Shown here: one piece after another, positions 36,015 through 44,873 of the stretch | Numbering within the stretch: the stretch's first letter is position 1 | Layout of the letters: every line of letters starts with the position of its first letter | Source: Planctomycetota bacterium | GTDB lineage: Bacteria; Planctomycetota; B15-G4; SIAN01 | Length of the DNA: 64,000 nucleotides | Assembly (NCBI GenBank): GCA_009691715.1 | Contig: SIAN01000006.1 | Location: 84,283 to 148,282, forward strand | Reading direction: 5' to 3' | Position numbers and translations under genes: made by a program | The notes under the pieces: generated by a model | Seen by the model: the letters and a program-made list of their open reading frames with translations, nothing else | The model's database searches: none | What the model was told of the DNA's origin: nothing

Positions 36015-37519
36015 GCGACACGTACAAGGGCTCCGAACGCCGCAACCGCGAGATCGAGCGCTTCGAGATCATCGTCATCGGCAGCGGCCCGGCCGGCCAC
36101 AAGGCGACCATCCAGGCCGCGAAGGCCGGCAAGCGCGTCCTGCTGATCGAGCGCGAGACCGACGTCGGCGGCGCGTGCGTCCACCGCGGCACCATCCCGA
36201 GCAAGACGTTGCGCGAGACGGCGCTGGCGTTCACCGCGTTCGACGCGAAGACCAGCGGAATGTTCCCCGTCGCGCTGCGCGAGGACCTCGAGGTCGCCAG
36301 CCTCATGACCCGCATGGAAGATGTCATCCGGGCGCACGAACGCTTCATGAGCGAACAGCTTCGCCGCAACGGCGCGCGCAAGATCCATGGCCGCGCTCGC
36401 TTCCTCGACGCACGCACGGTCGAGATCGAGACGGTGCAGGGCGAACGGCGGCGCGCTTCCGGCGACGTCATCGTGATCGCCACCGGTTCGCGCCCGCGCA
36501 CCCCTGCCGACGTCCCGGTCGACCACGACAAGATCCTCGACAGCGATTCGCTGCTGTCGATGACCTGGCTGCCGCGCTCTCTGGTGGTGCTCGGCGCCGG
36601 CGTCATCGCCTGCGAATACGCGACGATCTTCGCGGCGCTCGGCACCAAGGTCACGATGGTCGACAAGGGCCCGCGCCCGCTCGGCTTCCTCGACAGCGAG
36701 ATCGTCGACCTGTTCGTCACGGCCTTCACGCGCGCCGGTGGCATCTACCTCGGCGGCCGCAAGCACGCGAAGGTCGCGTGGGACGGCGTCGAGCACGTGG
36801 TCACAACGCTCGACGACGGCACCGAACTGCGCAGCGACCGGCTGCTCTGCTGTCTCGGCCGCGTCGCCAACGTCGATGGCCTCGACCTCGCTGCCGCCGG
36901 CCTCGCCGTCAACGACCGCGGCGTGATCCCGGTCGACGCCAACTGCCGCACCAGCGTCCCGCACATCTACGCCGTCGGCGACGTGATCGGCCCGCCGTCG
37001 CTCGCCTCCTCGTCGATGGAACAGGGGCGGCGCGCCGTCTGCGACGCGCTCGGCATCGAGCTCAGCCACGGCTCGGAGACCATCCCAGCCGGGATCTACA
37101 CGATCCCCGAGATGTCGCAGGTCGGGCTCACCGATCTCGAGACGATCAAGAAGTACGGCGGCTGCCTGGTCGGGCGCGCCCGATTCGAGGAGCTCGCGCG
37201 CGGCCAGATCAGCGCAATCCAGGACGGGCTCTTGAAGCTGGTCGCCGACCCGGGCGGCAAGCACGTGCTCGGCATCCAGATCGTCGGCGAAGGCGCGTGC
37301 GAACTGATCCATGTCGGCCAGATGGCGCTGATCAACGACTTCGGCGTCGACGGCTTCGTCGACAACATCTTCAACTTCCCGACGCTGGCCGAGGCCTACC
37401 GCGTCGCCGCACTCGACATCGTGAAGCAGCGCAACAAGCTGTTTCCGGTCGCTGACGCAACGCCCGCCGTCGGAACGCCCGCCGTCGCGGTCGAACCCGC
37501 GCCGCACAAGCCGAGCTGA
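36011..37519 (+). CDS. sthA: Soluble pyridine nucleotide transhydrogenase
   Basis: Protein of 502 residues, FAD enzyme exchanging hydride between NADPH and NAD+. FAD-binding GSGPAG at 24-29, then GGACVHRGTIPSKTL at 53-67, where the second cysteine of the disulfide-reductase motif is replaced by Thr, as expected for SthA rather than lipoamide or glutathione reductase. The NAD(P)-binding GAGVIACEYATIFAALG and VYAVGD-like region HIYAVGDVIGPPSLA follow, and the dimerisation domain is complete. GTG start at 36011 overlaps the HDOD stop. A hairpin terminator follows. Confidence 0.9.
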   Translation: MSDTYKGSERRNREIERFEIIVIGSGPAGHKATIQAAKAGKRVLLIERETDVGGACVHRGTIPSKTLRETALAFTAFDAKTSGMFPVALREDLEVASLMTRMEDVIRAHERFMSEQLRRNGARKIHGRARFLDARTVEIETVQGERRRASGDVIVIATGSRPRTPADVPVDHDKILDSDSLLSMTWLPRSLVVLGAGVIACEYATIFAALGTKVTMVDKGPRPLGFLDSEIVDLFVTAFTRAGGIYLGGRKHAKVAWDGVEHVVTTLDDGTELRSDRLLCCLGRVANVDGLDLAAAGLAVNDRGVIPVDANCRTSVPHIYAVGDVIGPPSLASSSMEQGRRAVCDALGIELSHGSETIPAGIYTIPEMSQVGLTDLETIKKYGGCLVGRARFEELARGQISAIQDGLLKLVADPGGKHVLGIQIVGEGACELIHVGQMALINDFGVDGFVDNIFNFPTLAEAYRVAALDIVKQRNKLFPVADATPAVGTPAVAVEPAPHKPS

Positions 37520-37523
37520 TCGC

Positions 37524-37564
37524 AGCGACGGCCGGCCCGGCGCCCCCCCACCGCGGCCGTCGCT
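37524..37564. terminator. Hairpin between convergent sthA and thioredoxin-PDZ gene
   Basis: A perfect 11-bp stem AGCGACGGCCG / CGGCCGTCGCT with a 19-nt loop, starting 4 bp after the sthA stop and ending before the opposing gene's stop. Bidirectional position. Confidence 0.7.
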
Positions 37565-37592
37565 CGCGGTCCAGCCTGGCTGCAAATCGCCG

Positions 37593-38948
37593 CTACTCGA
37601 CGACCTTCATCTGCAGCTTCTGCCGCTTGCCATCCCGCAGCACTTCGACGTCGACCTTGCTGCCCGTCTTCTGCGTGAACCGGAACCACGCCTGGAAGTG
37701 GTCTTCGCCGCTGAAGTCGTTCTTGCCTGCGACCGCGGTCACGATGTCGCCCTGCCGGAGCCCCGCCGCCTGCGCACTCTTGCCGGCCGCCGGCTTGTCG
37801 CCCCAGGTGACGAGGTAGCCGACGCGCATCGCCCACGCTTCGCGCGGCAACCCGAGCTTCCGTTTCTCTTCCGCGTCGAGTGGCTTGCCGCCGAAACCAG
37901 GTCCCGGCTCGAGGCTCCACTTGAACGCTCGCCACGCGTACTCGCGCGCGTCGCACGCCTTCCAGCCATCGGGGAGCGCGAGTGTCACCGTCTGCGTGCC
38001 GTCGCTGTCGCGTAGGGCGAGTTCGAGCTCGACCTGCAGTTCGAGCTTGGTGGCGCCCGCCGGAAGTGGGTGCAGCACCGCCTGCAAGTCGGCGCGCGTG
38101 GCGATCGGCCGACCGCCCGCCCGCAAGATCGACTGACCCGGCCGCACGCCGGCGCGCGCCGCCGGCCCGCCCGCTTCGACCCATGCGATCTTCTGCTGAT
38201 CATCGCACTCGACTTCGAGACCGAGGCGCGCGAGGTCAGGCCAGTTCCACTTCTGCTCGGGTCGCCACCGCTTGGCGTCGACCGCGTCCTTGAACTCGAA
38301 TTCGTTGATCATGTGGCAGTGGACGCAGTCCATCCGCTCGCGCGCGTCACGCTTGGCGAAGCTCTTCGACTGGGCAATGGTGCGCCGAGGTGAAGCCGGC
38401 GCCGGCCCGCGCGTCGCGTCATCGGCCGCAAAGCTCTTCTGCGACGCCTCGAGGAAGCGCTCGAACGACGTGAGCGAGAGGAACGACTCGGCGTCCTTCG
38501 CGTCACGCCCGCCGTAGCGGTGCAGCACGCGCCCCGCCGCATCCGCGGTGAGCGCCGCAAAAGTGAGATCGAAGTCGAAGCGGTAGCGCGCGAGGTCGAG
38601 CGTCCGCAGATCGGTCACGCGCACGCAGACGAACGCCTTGGCGAGCTCGGCGATCCGCGGGGTGGCGACGGCCAACTGGCCGTCGAAGCTGCTGCAATCC
38701 ACTCACCGTTCGCAGCGGAAGACCAGCAGCAGCGGCCGGTGCAGCTTCGCCGCGAGCGCCTCGCCCTCCGCGAGATCGTGCAGCCACTCAACTGGGTCGA
38801 CGGCAGCGGCGGCGGCGGCGGCGGCGGCGGCGTTGTCGCGGGGAGCGGCCGTCCCCGCACCGCCCGCCTCGGGCGCGAGCACGGCTCCTAACAGCCCGGA
38901 CCCTGCGCCGGCGGCCAGCAGCGCCGCGACTCCGATGCGAATCGTCAT
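37593..38948 (-). CDS. Thioredoxin-like/PDZ candidate selenoprotein (in-frame TGA as Sec82)
   Basis: Read through one TGA (38703-38705), the frame gives 451 residues: signal peptide (1-28), Ala-rich linker, thioredoxin-like segment HRPLLLVFRCER-U-VDCSSFDGQL, then CVHCH at 208-212 and two PDZ domains (about 237-307 and 367-447). The TGA forms C-E-R-U, a C-x-x-U redox motif at the position where thioredoxin-like proteins have C-x-x-C. A perfect 8-bp hairpin with loop AGUU starts 17 nt after the TGA, consistent with a bacterial SECIS. I recall a named family of Trx7/PDZ domain-containing (seleno)proteins, which this matches; that is memory, not a search. Without Sec decoding, only an 81-residue peptide would be made. 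It ends near the sthA terminator and is divergent from the PHP gene. Confidence 0.75.
38666..38685 (-). promoter_or_regulatory. Candidate bacterial SECIS of the thioredoxin-PDZ gene
   Basis: On the mRNA: CGACGGCC, loop AGUU, GGCCGUCG, an 8-bp perfect stem. The loop starts 25 nt after the UGA and has G in its second position followed by U. Loop distance and G position fit the published bacterial SECIS pattern (loop about 16-37 nt from UGA, G among the first two loop bases). Confidence 0.65.
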
Positions 38949-39022
38949 GCCTCGACTCCTCGCGCCTCTGGCGATCGCGCCGCGACTCTATCGTTGTGCC
39001 CCCTCGCCCTTTGGAGATCGGC

Positions 39023-41074
39023 ATGGTCGGTTCGCTCCGGTCCGCAACGCGACTCCTGCTGGTGGGCGGCGTCCTCACGTTGCCGTTCTGCTGGTGGCCC
39101 TTCGGCTCGCTGGCGCAGGAAACGCAGTCGGGGCGCATGGTCGACGCAAAGCTCCACCACCTCGGCGACGACCCGGCGCCGGAGTGGACCGAATCGACCA
39201 AAGATCCGGAGCCATCGCCGCTTGTCATTGCCTTCGAGGCCACCGCGAATGCGACCGAGTGGGTGCTCGAAGTCGCGGGCCGCGACGTCGACTGCGACGT
39301 GTGGATCGAGCTGAATGGTGCGCGCCTCGGCCGGCTGAAGCGCGTCAAGCCGCTCATCGAGCAGCAACTCATCGTGCCGGCTGGCGCCGTTGCGAGCGGC
39401 CGCAACGAACTGCGAGCGCTACCGGCCGATGCGAAGGACGACCTCCTGGTCGGTCGATTCCGGCTGGTCGAAAAGTCGCTGCGCGAAGTGCTGTCGCTCG
39501 GGCGGCTCGAGGTCATCGTGCATGACGCCGGCGACGGCCTACCGCTGCCGGCGCGCCTCACCTTCGTCGACGCTCGCGGCGCCCTCGTCGAGCTCTACTA
39601 CGCCGACGAACGCAGCACGGCCGTGCGGCCGGGCATCGCCTACACCCGCGACGGACGGGCCGCTCTCGAACTTCCGGCCGGCCGCGTGACGGTCTGGGCG
39701 AGCCGCGGCATGGAATGGAGCGCGGCGCACGCCGACTTCGACGTGATCGCCGGCGGCGCCGGACAGGTGAAGCTCGAGATCGCGCGCGAAGTCGACACCA
39801 CCGGCTGGATCGCGTGCGACACGCACATCCACACGCTGACGCACAGCGGCCACGGCGACGCTTCGATGGAAGAGCGGATGCTGACACTCGCCGGCGAAGG
39901 GGTGGAGATGCCCGTCGCGACCGACCACAACCACCAGATCGACTACCGGCCGACACAAGAGACGATGCAGGTCACGCGCTGGTTCACGCCAGTGGTCGGC
40001 AACGAGGTCACGACCGACAACGGCCACATGAACGCGTTCCCGATGCCACCGGGCAAGGACGTCCCCGACTCGAAGGTGAGCGACTGGGCGAAGCTGGTCG
40101 AGGGGATCCGCGCGAAGGGCGCGCAGGTGGTGATCCTGAACCATCCGCGCTGGCCTGAGAACGGCCGCGATCCATTGACCAAGTTCGGCTTCGACGACCA
40201 GAGCGGCGCGCGCCGGGAGCCACAACGCTTCACCTTCGACTGCATCGAGGTCGTCAACGCCGACGGCCCCACCTCGCCACCCGAGACCGCGCTGCAGTGC
40301 TGGTACGCGCTCCTCAATCGCGGCGAGCGCTTCACCGCGATCGGCTCCTCCGACTCGCACCATGTCGGCGTCATCGTCGGCCAGGGCCGCACCTACGTCC
40401 CGAGCGCGACCGACGACCCGACGCAGATCGACGTTGACGCCGCCTGCCGCGCCTTCAAGCAGGGCCGCGTGAGCGTGAGCTACGGCCTCTTCGCCACCAT
40501 CGACGTGGACGGCCACACGATGGGCGACACGCTCCACCCCGACAGCGACGAGGTCGAGGCGATCGTGCGCGTGCGCCACCCGTCGTGGATCACGGCCGAT
40601 CGGCTCGAGCTGATCGTCGACGGCGGCGTCGCCGCAACCGTCGCGCTCGAACCGCAGCCAGGCGACTCGCCGACCGATCTCGTTCGCCGCGTGCGCGTGC
40701 GACTGCCCGACCACGACAGCTGGCTGGTCGCCGTCGCGAGCGGTCCGCCGATCAAGGCGCCGTTCTGGGCGATGCAATTGCCAAGAGCACTCGCGATCAC
40801 CAACCCGCTCTTCCTCGATCGCGACGCCGCCGCCGGCTGGAGCTCGCCGCGCGCGACCGCCGCCGAACGACTCGGCGACACCCGCGACTTCGACGCCGTT
40901 GTGCGCGTGCGCGCGAACCTCCCGAGCCTCGACGACGGCGCGGCGATCCAGCTGATCGAGTTGGCGTGCGAAGCCGCCGCCGTGGAGGCGAAAACGGCGC
41001 TCGCGACCTTGGTCGCCGCATCCGGCCGACCGCGTCTCGTCTCCTGGGCGAGCGCACGGCTCGCGAGCCCGTGA
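39023..41074 (+). CDS. Secreted CehA/McbA-like PHP metallohydrolase
   Basis: Protein of 683 residues. Signal peptide (LLLVGGVLTLPFCWWPFGSLAQ), N-terminal beta-rich region (30-260), then a PHP-type phosphoesterase domain with metal ligands in CDTHIHTLTHSGHG, ATDHNHQIDY, LNHPRWP and GSSDSHHVG. A C-terminal beta domain follows. PHP domains in this arrangement occur in CehA (carbaryl hydrolase) and related secreted proteins; the substrate here is unknown. ATG at 39023; a GTG at 38996 is possible. Divergent from the thioredoxin-PDZ gene across 74 bp. Confidence 0.82.
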   Translation: MVGSLRSATRLLLVGGVLTLPFCWWPFGSLAQETQSGRMVDAKLHHLGDDPAPEWTESTKDPEPSPLVIAFEATANATEWVLEVAGRDVDCDVWIELNGARLGRLKRVKPLIEQQLIVPAGAVASGRNELRALPADAKDDLLVGRFRLVEKSLREVLSLGRLEVIVHDAGDGLPLPARLTFVDARGALVELYYADERSTAVRPGIAYTRDGRAALELPAGRVTVWASRGMEWSAAHADFDVIAGGAGQVKLEIAREVDTTGWIACDTHIHTLTHSGHGDASMEERMLTLAGEGVEMPVATDHNHQIDYRPTQETMQVTRWFTPVVGNEVTTDNGHMNAFPMPPGKDVPDSKVSDWAKLVEGIRAKGAQVVILNHPRWPENGRDPLTKFGFDDQSGARREPQRFTFDCIEVVNADGPTSPPETALQCWYALLNRGERFTAIGSSDSHHVGVIVGQGRTYVPSATDDPTQIDVDAACRAFKQGRVSVSYGLFATIDVDGHTMGDTLHPDSDEVEAIVRVRHPSWITADRLELIVDGGVAATVALEPQPGDSPTDLVRRVRVRLPDHDSWLVAVASGPPIKAPFWAMQLPRALAITNPLFLDRDAAAGWSSPRATAAERLGDTRDFDAVVRVRANLPSLDDGAAIQLIELACEAAAVEAKTALATLVAASGRPRLVSWASARLASP

Positions 41075-41198
41075 GAGCACCGCGTTCCGCGTGAGAGAGG
41101 CATTCTTTTCGTCATCCGCTGCCGCTGCTTCCGCCGCCTTGAGGGCCTTCTCGCGGCGCCCGAAGAGGCTCCCTGGAATCACACCCGGAGCCGGCCCC

Positions 41199-41909
41199 AT
41201 GCATCGGAAGCGCGGATTCACGCTGATCGAGCTGCTGATCGTCTGTGCGTTGATCGCGATCGTCGCCGCGATCGCGCTGCCGAATCTGCTTTCGGCGCGC
41301 CTCTCCGCGAACGAATCGGCGGCGATCTCGACGATGAAGCAGATCGTCTCCGCACAATCGGTGGCGAAGACCTCGTCCGTCATCGACCAAGACACGGACG
41401 GGCTCGGCGAGTTCGCCTGGTTCGCCGAAATGGGCGGGACGATCAACGTGCGCGACAACAGCGGCCCCAACAATGGGCCGCTGATGCAGCCGAACGCGCT
41501 GGCGGCATCGCTGAGTCAGGTGAACGCCGCCGGGATGGTGACGAAGTCGGGCTACGTCTACCGGATGTCACTGCCGAGCGGTGGCGGCGCGCCGATCAGC
41601 GAAGCGGCAGGCGGCGGCTCGCCGACCGGAGAGATCCCTGATCTGTGCGAGACGACGTGGTGCTGCTACTCGTGGCCGGCGACGTTCTCGACATCCGGCA
41701 GACGCGCCTTCGTCGTCAATCAGGACGGCGACGTCCTGCAGACGAACAACCTCGGCGGCGCGCAGGCAAGCTACAGCGGAGCGACGACGATCCCCACGCC
41801 AGACGCGGCGTTCGAAAGCGGCACGTCCGGTCTGATCACGGGCGAACTCTCGATCCGCGCCCAGCCCGCGGTGGCGGTCGACGGCAATACCTGGCTGCCG
41901 ATCAACTGA
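41199..41909 (+). CDS. Type II/IV pseudopilin-like protein
   Basis: Protein of 236 residues beginning MHRKRGFTLIELLIVCALIAIVAAIALPNLL, a classical prepilin leader: cleavage after Gly, N-methylated Phe, Glu5, then the hydrophobic helix. The globular part contains DQDTDGLGEFAWFAEMGG and a CCYSWPATFSTSGRRAFVVNQDGDV segment resembling planctomycete DUF-type pilins. Probably a pseudopilin of a type II secretion or pilus system; the remaining components are not in the window. ATG at 41199 is fixed by the leader; the longer upstream frame is not a likely start. Confidence 0.88.
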   Translation: MHRKRGFTLIELLIVCALIAIVAAIALPNLLSARLSANESAAISTMKQIVSAQSVAKTSSVIDQDTDGLGEFAWFAEMGGTINVRDNSGPNNGPLMQPNALAASLSQVNAAGMVTKSGYVYRMSLPSGGGAPISEAAGGGSPTGEIPDLCETTWCCYSWPATFSTSGRRAFVVNQDGDVLQTNNLGGAQASYSGATTIPTPDAAFESGTSGLITGELSIRAQPAVAVDGNTWLPIN

Positions 41910-41944
41910 CGGCCGCGCTGTTCGGCGCGATTCGTTCGGCGCGA

Positions 41945-42418
41945 TCAGTTCCGGTGGGCGCCGGGTCGCTTCGACAGCGCCTTCGCGACCTGCTTGCTGA
42001 ACAGCGCGAGCACTCCTGCTTTCCGCTTCGCCGGCGCGCGCTGGCGTCCCCGCGCCACCAAGTACAGCAACAACGCGCAAAGCGCCGCCGCGAACAGCAC
42101 GAACGTCAGCGCCGACAGCCACGGAAAGCGGCCGTACCAGCGCACCGCCACCACCGACAGTCCGACGCCGAGCACGGCGTTGAACATCGAGTCGGAAACG
42201 TGGCGTTCGAGCACCTCCTCCATGCAGTCGATGCAGACGAAGCGCTGCGCGCCGCCGCTCTTGCCATCGTCGGGCAGGAATGCGCCGGCACGCGACTTCT
42301 GACATGCGTCGCATTCCGCGACCGGCGACCCGTCGGTGCAGGCCGGGCATTGCGCTGCGGTCCACGCCGCGACGCGATGAAGGCAGGTCGGGCAGAGCGG
42401 CAGCAGTCCAGCGGGCAT
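41945..42418 (-). CDS. Zinc-ribbon membrane protein, unknown
   Basis: Protein of 157 residues. The N-terminal 70 residues hold four C-x-x-C pairs (CPTC, CPAC, CDAC, CIDC), indicating a double zinc-ribbon. Two hydrophobic helices follow at about 80-125 (AVLGVGLSVVAVRWYG; LSALTFVLFAAALCALLLYLVA), then a basic C-terminus. Family not recognised; a membrane-bound zinc-ribbon of unknown role. Convergent with the pseudopilin gene. Confidence 0.65.
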   Translation of the reverse strand: MPAGLLPLCPTCLHRVAAWTAAQCPACTDGSPVAECDACQKSRAGAFLPDDGKSGGAQRFVCIDCMEEVLERHVSDSMFNAVLGVGLSVVAVRWYGRFPWLSALTFVLFAAALCALLLYLVARGRQRAPAKRKAGVLALFSKQVAKALSKRPGAHRN

Positions 42419-42469
42419 GGCGAGCAGGCTCCGTGAAGGCGGAAGGCGGCGGAGCGTAGCGCGCGCGGT

Positions 42470-44134
42470 TCACTTCCACGCACGCACGCGTTGCGCGAAG
42501 CGTTCGAGTTCGTCGTAGCGCGACTGCCAGGTGGTGTACATCACCGCGCGCACTCCCGGGACGTCACGCGCGGCGTCGAGCCAGGCGTCGACCTGCTCGA
42601 CCGGCGCGTCGTAGTAAGCGGCGAGCAGGAGCGGGTGGCCGCGCGCGGCGAAGAACGGCAGGCTCTCCGCCGCGCGTTCGCGGTACCAGCAGGCGACGCC
42701 AACTTCCGGCGCGAGCCCCTCCCACGAGCCGGCGAAATCACCGCGCGCGAGGTAGTAGTCGGCGTGCGCGTTGTGATGCGGATCGACCATGTCGCTCCAG
42801 ATCCATAGCTCGGCCTTGGGCGCGGCGGCGCGCGCCAGATCGATGCAGCCGCGCAAGTGGTCGGCCAGCAGGGAGCCGGCGTCGAGCTCGCGCCGTCGGC
42901 ACGACTCGTCCTGGTTCCAGACGCGGATTTCGTCGTGCGAGAGGAAGAAGGCGTCGCCACCGAAGAGGTCGCGCACGCGGCGCACCTCGTCGGCGAGGAG
43001 CACCATCGTCCGCGGTTCGGATGGGCAGATCGTGACCTGTCCGTCGTGGACCGTGACGACGGAGTGGAAGCTGACGTCGAGCAACGAGCCCTCGGGCAGC
43101 GGCCGCTTCAGCACGATCGCCGGCGGCTCGTGCCAGATCTCGAAGCCGCCGGGCCACGGCACCTGCCCGCTGCGCGGGTCGACGACCGGCTCGAAATCGA
43201 CGCCTTCAACCAGCGGCGCGCCGCCACCTTGCACTTCGCCAGCGCCCGCCGCCGGAGCGCTTGCGCGAGCGATCTCGATCGGTGCGCCCTCGCGACGAAC
43301 CACGTTCACCAGCCCGGCCGCCTCGATCGCCACGTCGCGGATCGCGAGCTCGCCGGCCGTCGCACCCCACGCGCCGACGTAGAGCTTCGCGCGCGCGTGC
43401 TCCTGCGAATGGAACACCACGTGATGGCGAGTCGCGTCCTGCGTTGGCTTGCAGCCGAGGTAGGAGAAGCAGAGCGAGCGGTCGCCCACCAGCACCTTCG
43501 CCTCGGGCACGCCGACGAACTCGGCGGTCGCGACCGTCAGCTCGACGTGGTAGGCCTGCCACGGTTCGAGTTCGAGTTCGAACACGACGCGCGCGTTGCC
43601 GCCGGCCGGATCGCGACAGGCGAAGCCGCCGGCCACAACGCGCCAGAGATCGTCCTTCCAGCCGGGAGTGCGCAGCTCGACGCGTCGACGATCCGCGACC
43701 GCGCGATCACCCTGCACGACGAAGCGCGCGCGACGGACCGGCAGCGCCTCGGCAAGGTTCGGATCGTGGAACAGCATCGCGTCGGAGTAGCCGACGCCGA
43801 AGATCGACGGGATCAGCTTGATCTTCGCGGCGCGCGCGCGTTCGATCAGTCGCCGCGCGTCGGTGAAGTAGTGATCCGGCACCGTACCGAGCCGCGCAAG
43901 CTTGCTGTCGGCCAGCACCATCCGCGTGTAGCCCGCGGCACCGGCGCGATCGAGCAGCGCCCCGACTCGCTCGACGTTCTCGGTCACCTGCAGGTTGGTG
44001 GAGCAGTAAAGCCAGAGCTCGGGCTCCTTCGGCCTGCTCGTCGCTTGGCCGAGCGCATCGCTCGCCACGATCAGCGCGATGAACGCGACGAGCGCGATGC
44101 CGAGCAACTCGATCAATCGAGGAAGCTTCATCAA
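42470..44134 (-). CDS. Secreted glycoside-hydrolase-like TIM-barrel protein
   Basis: Protein of 554 residues with a signal or anchor helix (LIELLGIALVAFIALIVASDALG). The N-terminal and C-terminal parts look like the two halves of a TIM barrel (LWLYCSTNLQVTENVERVGALLDRAGAAGYTRMVLADSKL; FFLSHDEIRVWNQDESC; KAELWIWSDMVDPHHNAHADYY), with a beta-sandwich inserted at about 150-330 (ARVVFELELEPWQAYHVELTVATAEF). The DEIRVWN pattern recalls GH20-like enzymes, but I cannot assign a family. Start ATG at 44134 or the next codon. Divergent from trmL. Confidence 0.55.
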   Translation of the reverse strand: MMKLPRLIELLGIALVAFIALIVASDALGQATSRPKEPELWLYCSTNLQVTENVERVGALLDRAGAAGYTRMVLADSKLARLGTVPDHYFTDARRLIERARAAKIKLIPSIFGVGYSDAMLFHDPNLAEALPVRRARFVVQGDRAVADRRRVELRTPGWKDDLWRVVAGGFACRDPAGGNARVVFELELEPWQAYHVELTVATAEFVGVPEAKVLVGDRSLCFSYLGCKPTQDATRHHVVFHSQEHARAKLYVGAWGATAGELAIRDVAIEAAGLVNVVRREGAPIEIARASAPAAGAGEVQGGGAPLVEGVDFEPVVDPRSGQVPWPGGFEIWHEPPAIVLKRPLPEGSLLDVSFHSVVTVHDGQVTICPSEPRTMVLLADEVRRVRDLFGGDAFFLSHDEIRVWNQDESCRRRELDAGSLLADHLRGCIDLARAAAPKAELWIWSDMVDPHHNAHADYYLARGDFAGSWEGLAPEVGVACWYRERAAESLPFFAARGHPLLLAAYYDAPVEQVDAWLDAARDVPGVRAVMYTTWQSRYDELERFAQRVRAWK

Positions 44135-44184
44135 CGCGCTCGCCGAAGTGTCCGCCGGATGCGGCGCACGCTAGCGTCGCACGC

Positions 44185-44655
44185 ATGGCCGCACCTGACC
44201 TCCACGTCGCGCTGATCTGGCCGGAGATCCCGTGGAACACGGGCAACACGGCGCGCTCGTGTCTCGCCTTCGGCGCGCAACTCCATCTGGTCGCGCCGCT
44301 CGGCTTCTCGCTCGAGGCGAGCGCGGTGAAGCGGGCCGGCCTCGACTACTGGGAGCACGTCCACCCGGTGGTGCATCGCGACCTCGACGCCTTCCTGGCC
44401 GCGCTCCCCGCGCTCGGCACGCCGTGGCTCCTGACCGCGGAAGCGGAGCGCACGCTGCATGACGCCCCGCTCGCCGCGCCGTCGGTGTTCCTGCTCGGTT
44501 GTGAGAGCGCGGGCCTCCCGCGCCAGATTCGCGACCGGCATCGCGAGCAGTGCCTTCGCATCCCGCAGGCGCACGGCGTCGTCCGCTCGCTGAACCAGAG
44601 CACCGCGGCCGCGATCGCTCTTGCCGAGTTCCGTCGCCGCCACCCACTGCCGTGA
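44185..44655 (+). CDS. trmL: tRNA (cytidine/uridine-34-2'-O)-methyltransferase
   Basis: Protein of 156 residues, SPOUT-class tRNA wobble-base 2'-O-methyltransferase. All family motifs are in place: HVALIWPEIPWNTGNTARSCLAFGAQLHLVAPLGFSLEASAVKRAGLDYW, then FLLGCESAGLP and the knot motif LRIPQAHGVVRSLNQSTAAAIAL. Size and order match TrmL. Cytoplasmic. Start ATG at 44185, divergent from the glycosidase-like gene with 50 bp between starts; repeat copy D follows 23 bp after the stop. Confidence 0.92.
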   Translation: MAAPDLHVALIWPEIPWNTGNTARSCLAFGAQLHLVAPLGFSLEASAVKRAGLDYWEHVHPVVHRDLDAFLAALPALGTPWLLTAEAERTLHDAPLAAPSVFLLGCESAGLPRQIRDRHREQCLRIPQAHGVVRSLNQSTAAAIALAEFRRRHPLP

Positions 44656-44678
44656 TCTCGGCGCCGCGCCGCGTCTCC

Positions 44679-44861
44679 GCTGCCCGGGTGATTCATGAGC
44701 CCCATAGCGAGGCGAAGGGATGTCGGTGCAGGACGAAGATGGAAATCGCGGCTCCGACGATGCGGGTCCAAAGACCCGCTGAGGAAGGAACGCGGTTTTC
44801 CGACGAAATCATGCGCCGGCAGACCGAGCAGAAGTAGGGGCTCATGAATCATCCGGGCTAC
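44679..44861. repeat. CTAG-flanked inverted-repeat element, copy D
   Basis: About 175 bp bounded by CCCGGGTGATTCATGAGCCC and its near-complement GGGCTCATGAATCATCCGGG, with degenerate CTAG-like flanks. Internal boxes match copy C closely (GGGATGTCGGTGCAGGACGA, CCCGCTGAGGAAGGAACGCG) and end in TCCGACGAAATCATGCGCC. It ends 12 bp before the LON-domain start codon and probably contains or displaced that gene's promoter. Confidence 0.8.
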
Positions 44862-44873
44862 CATCCGCCCGCG

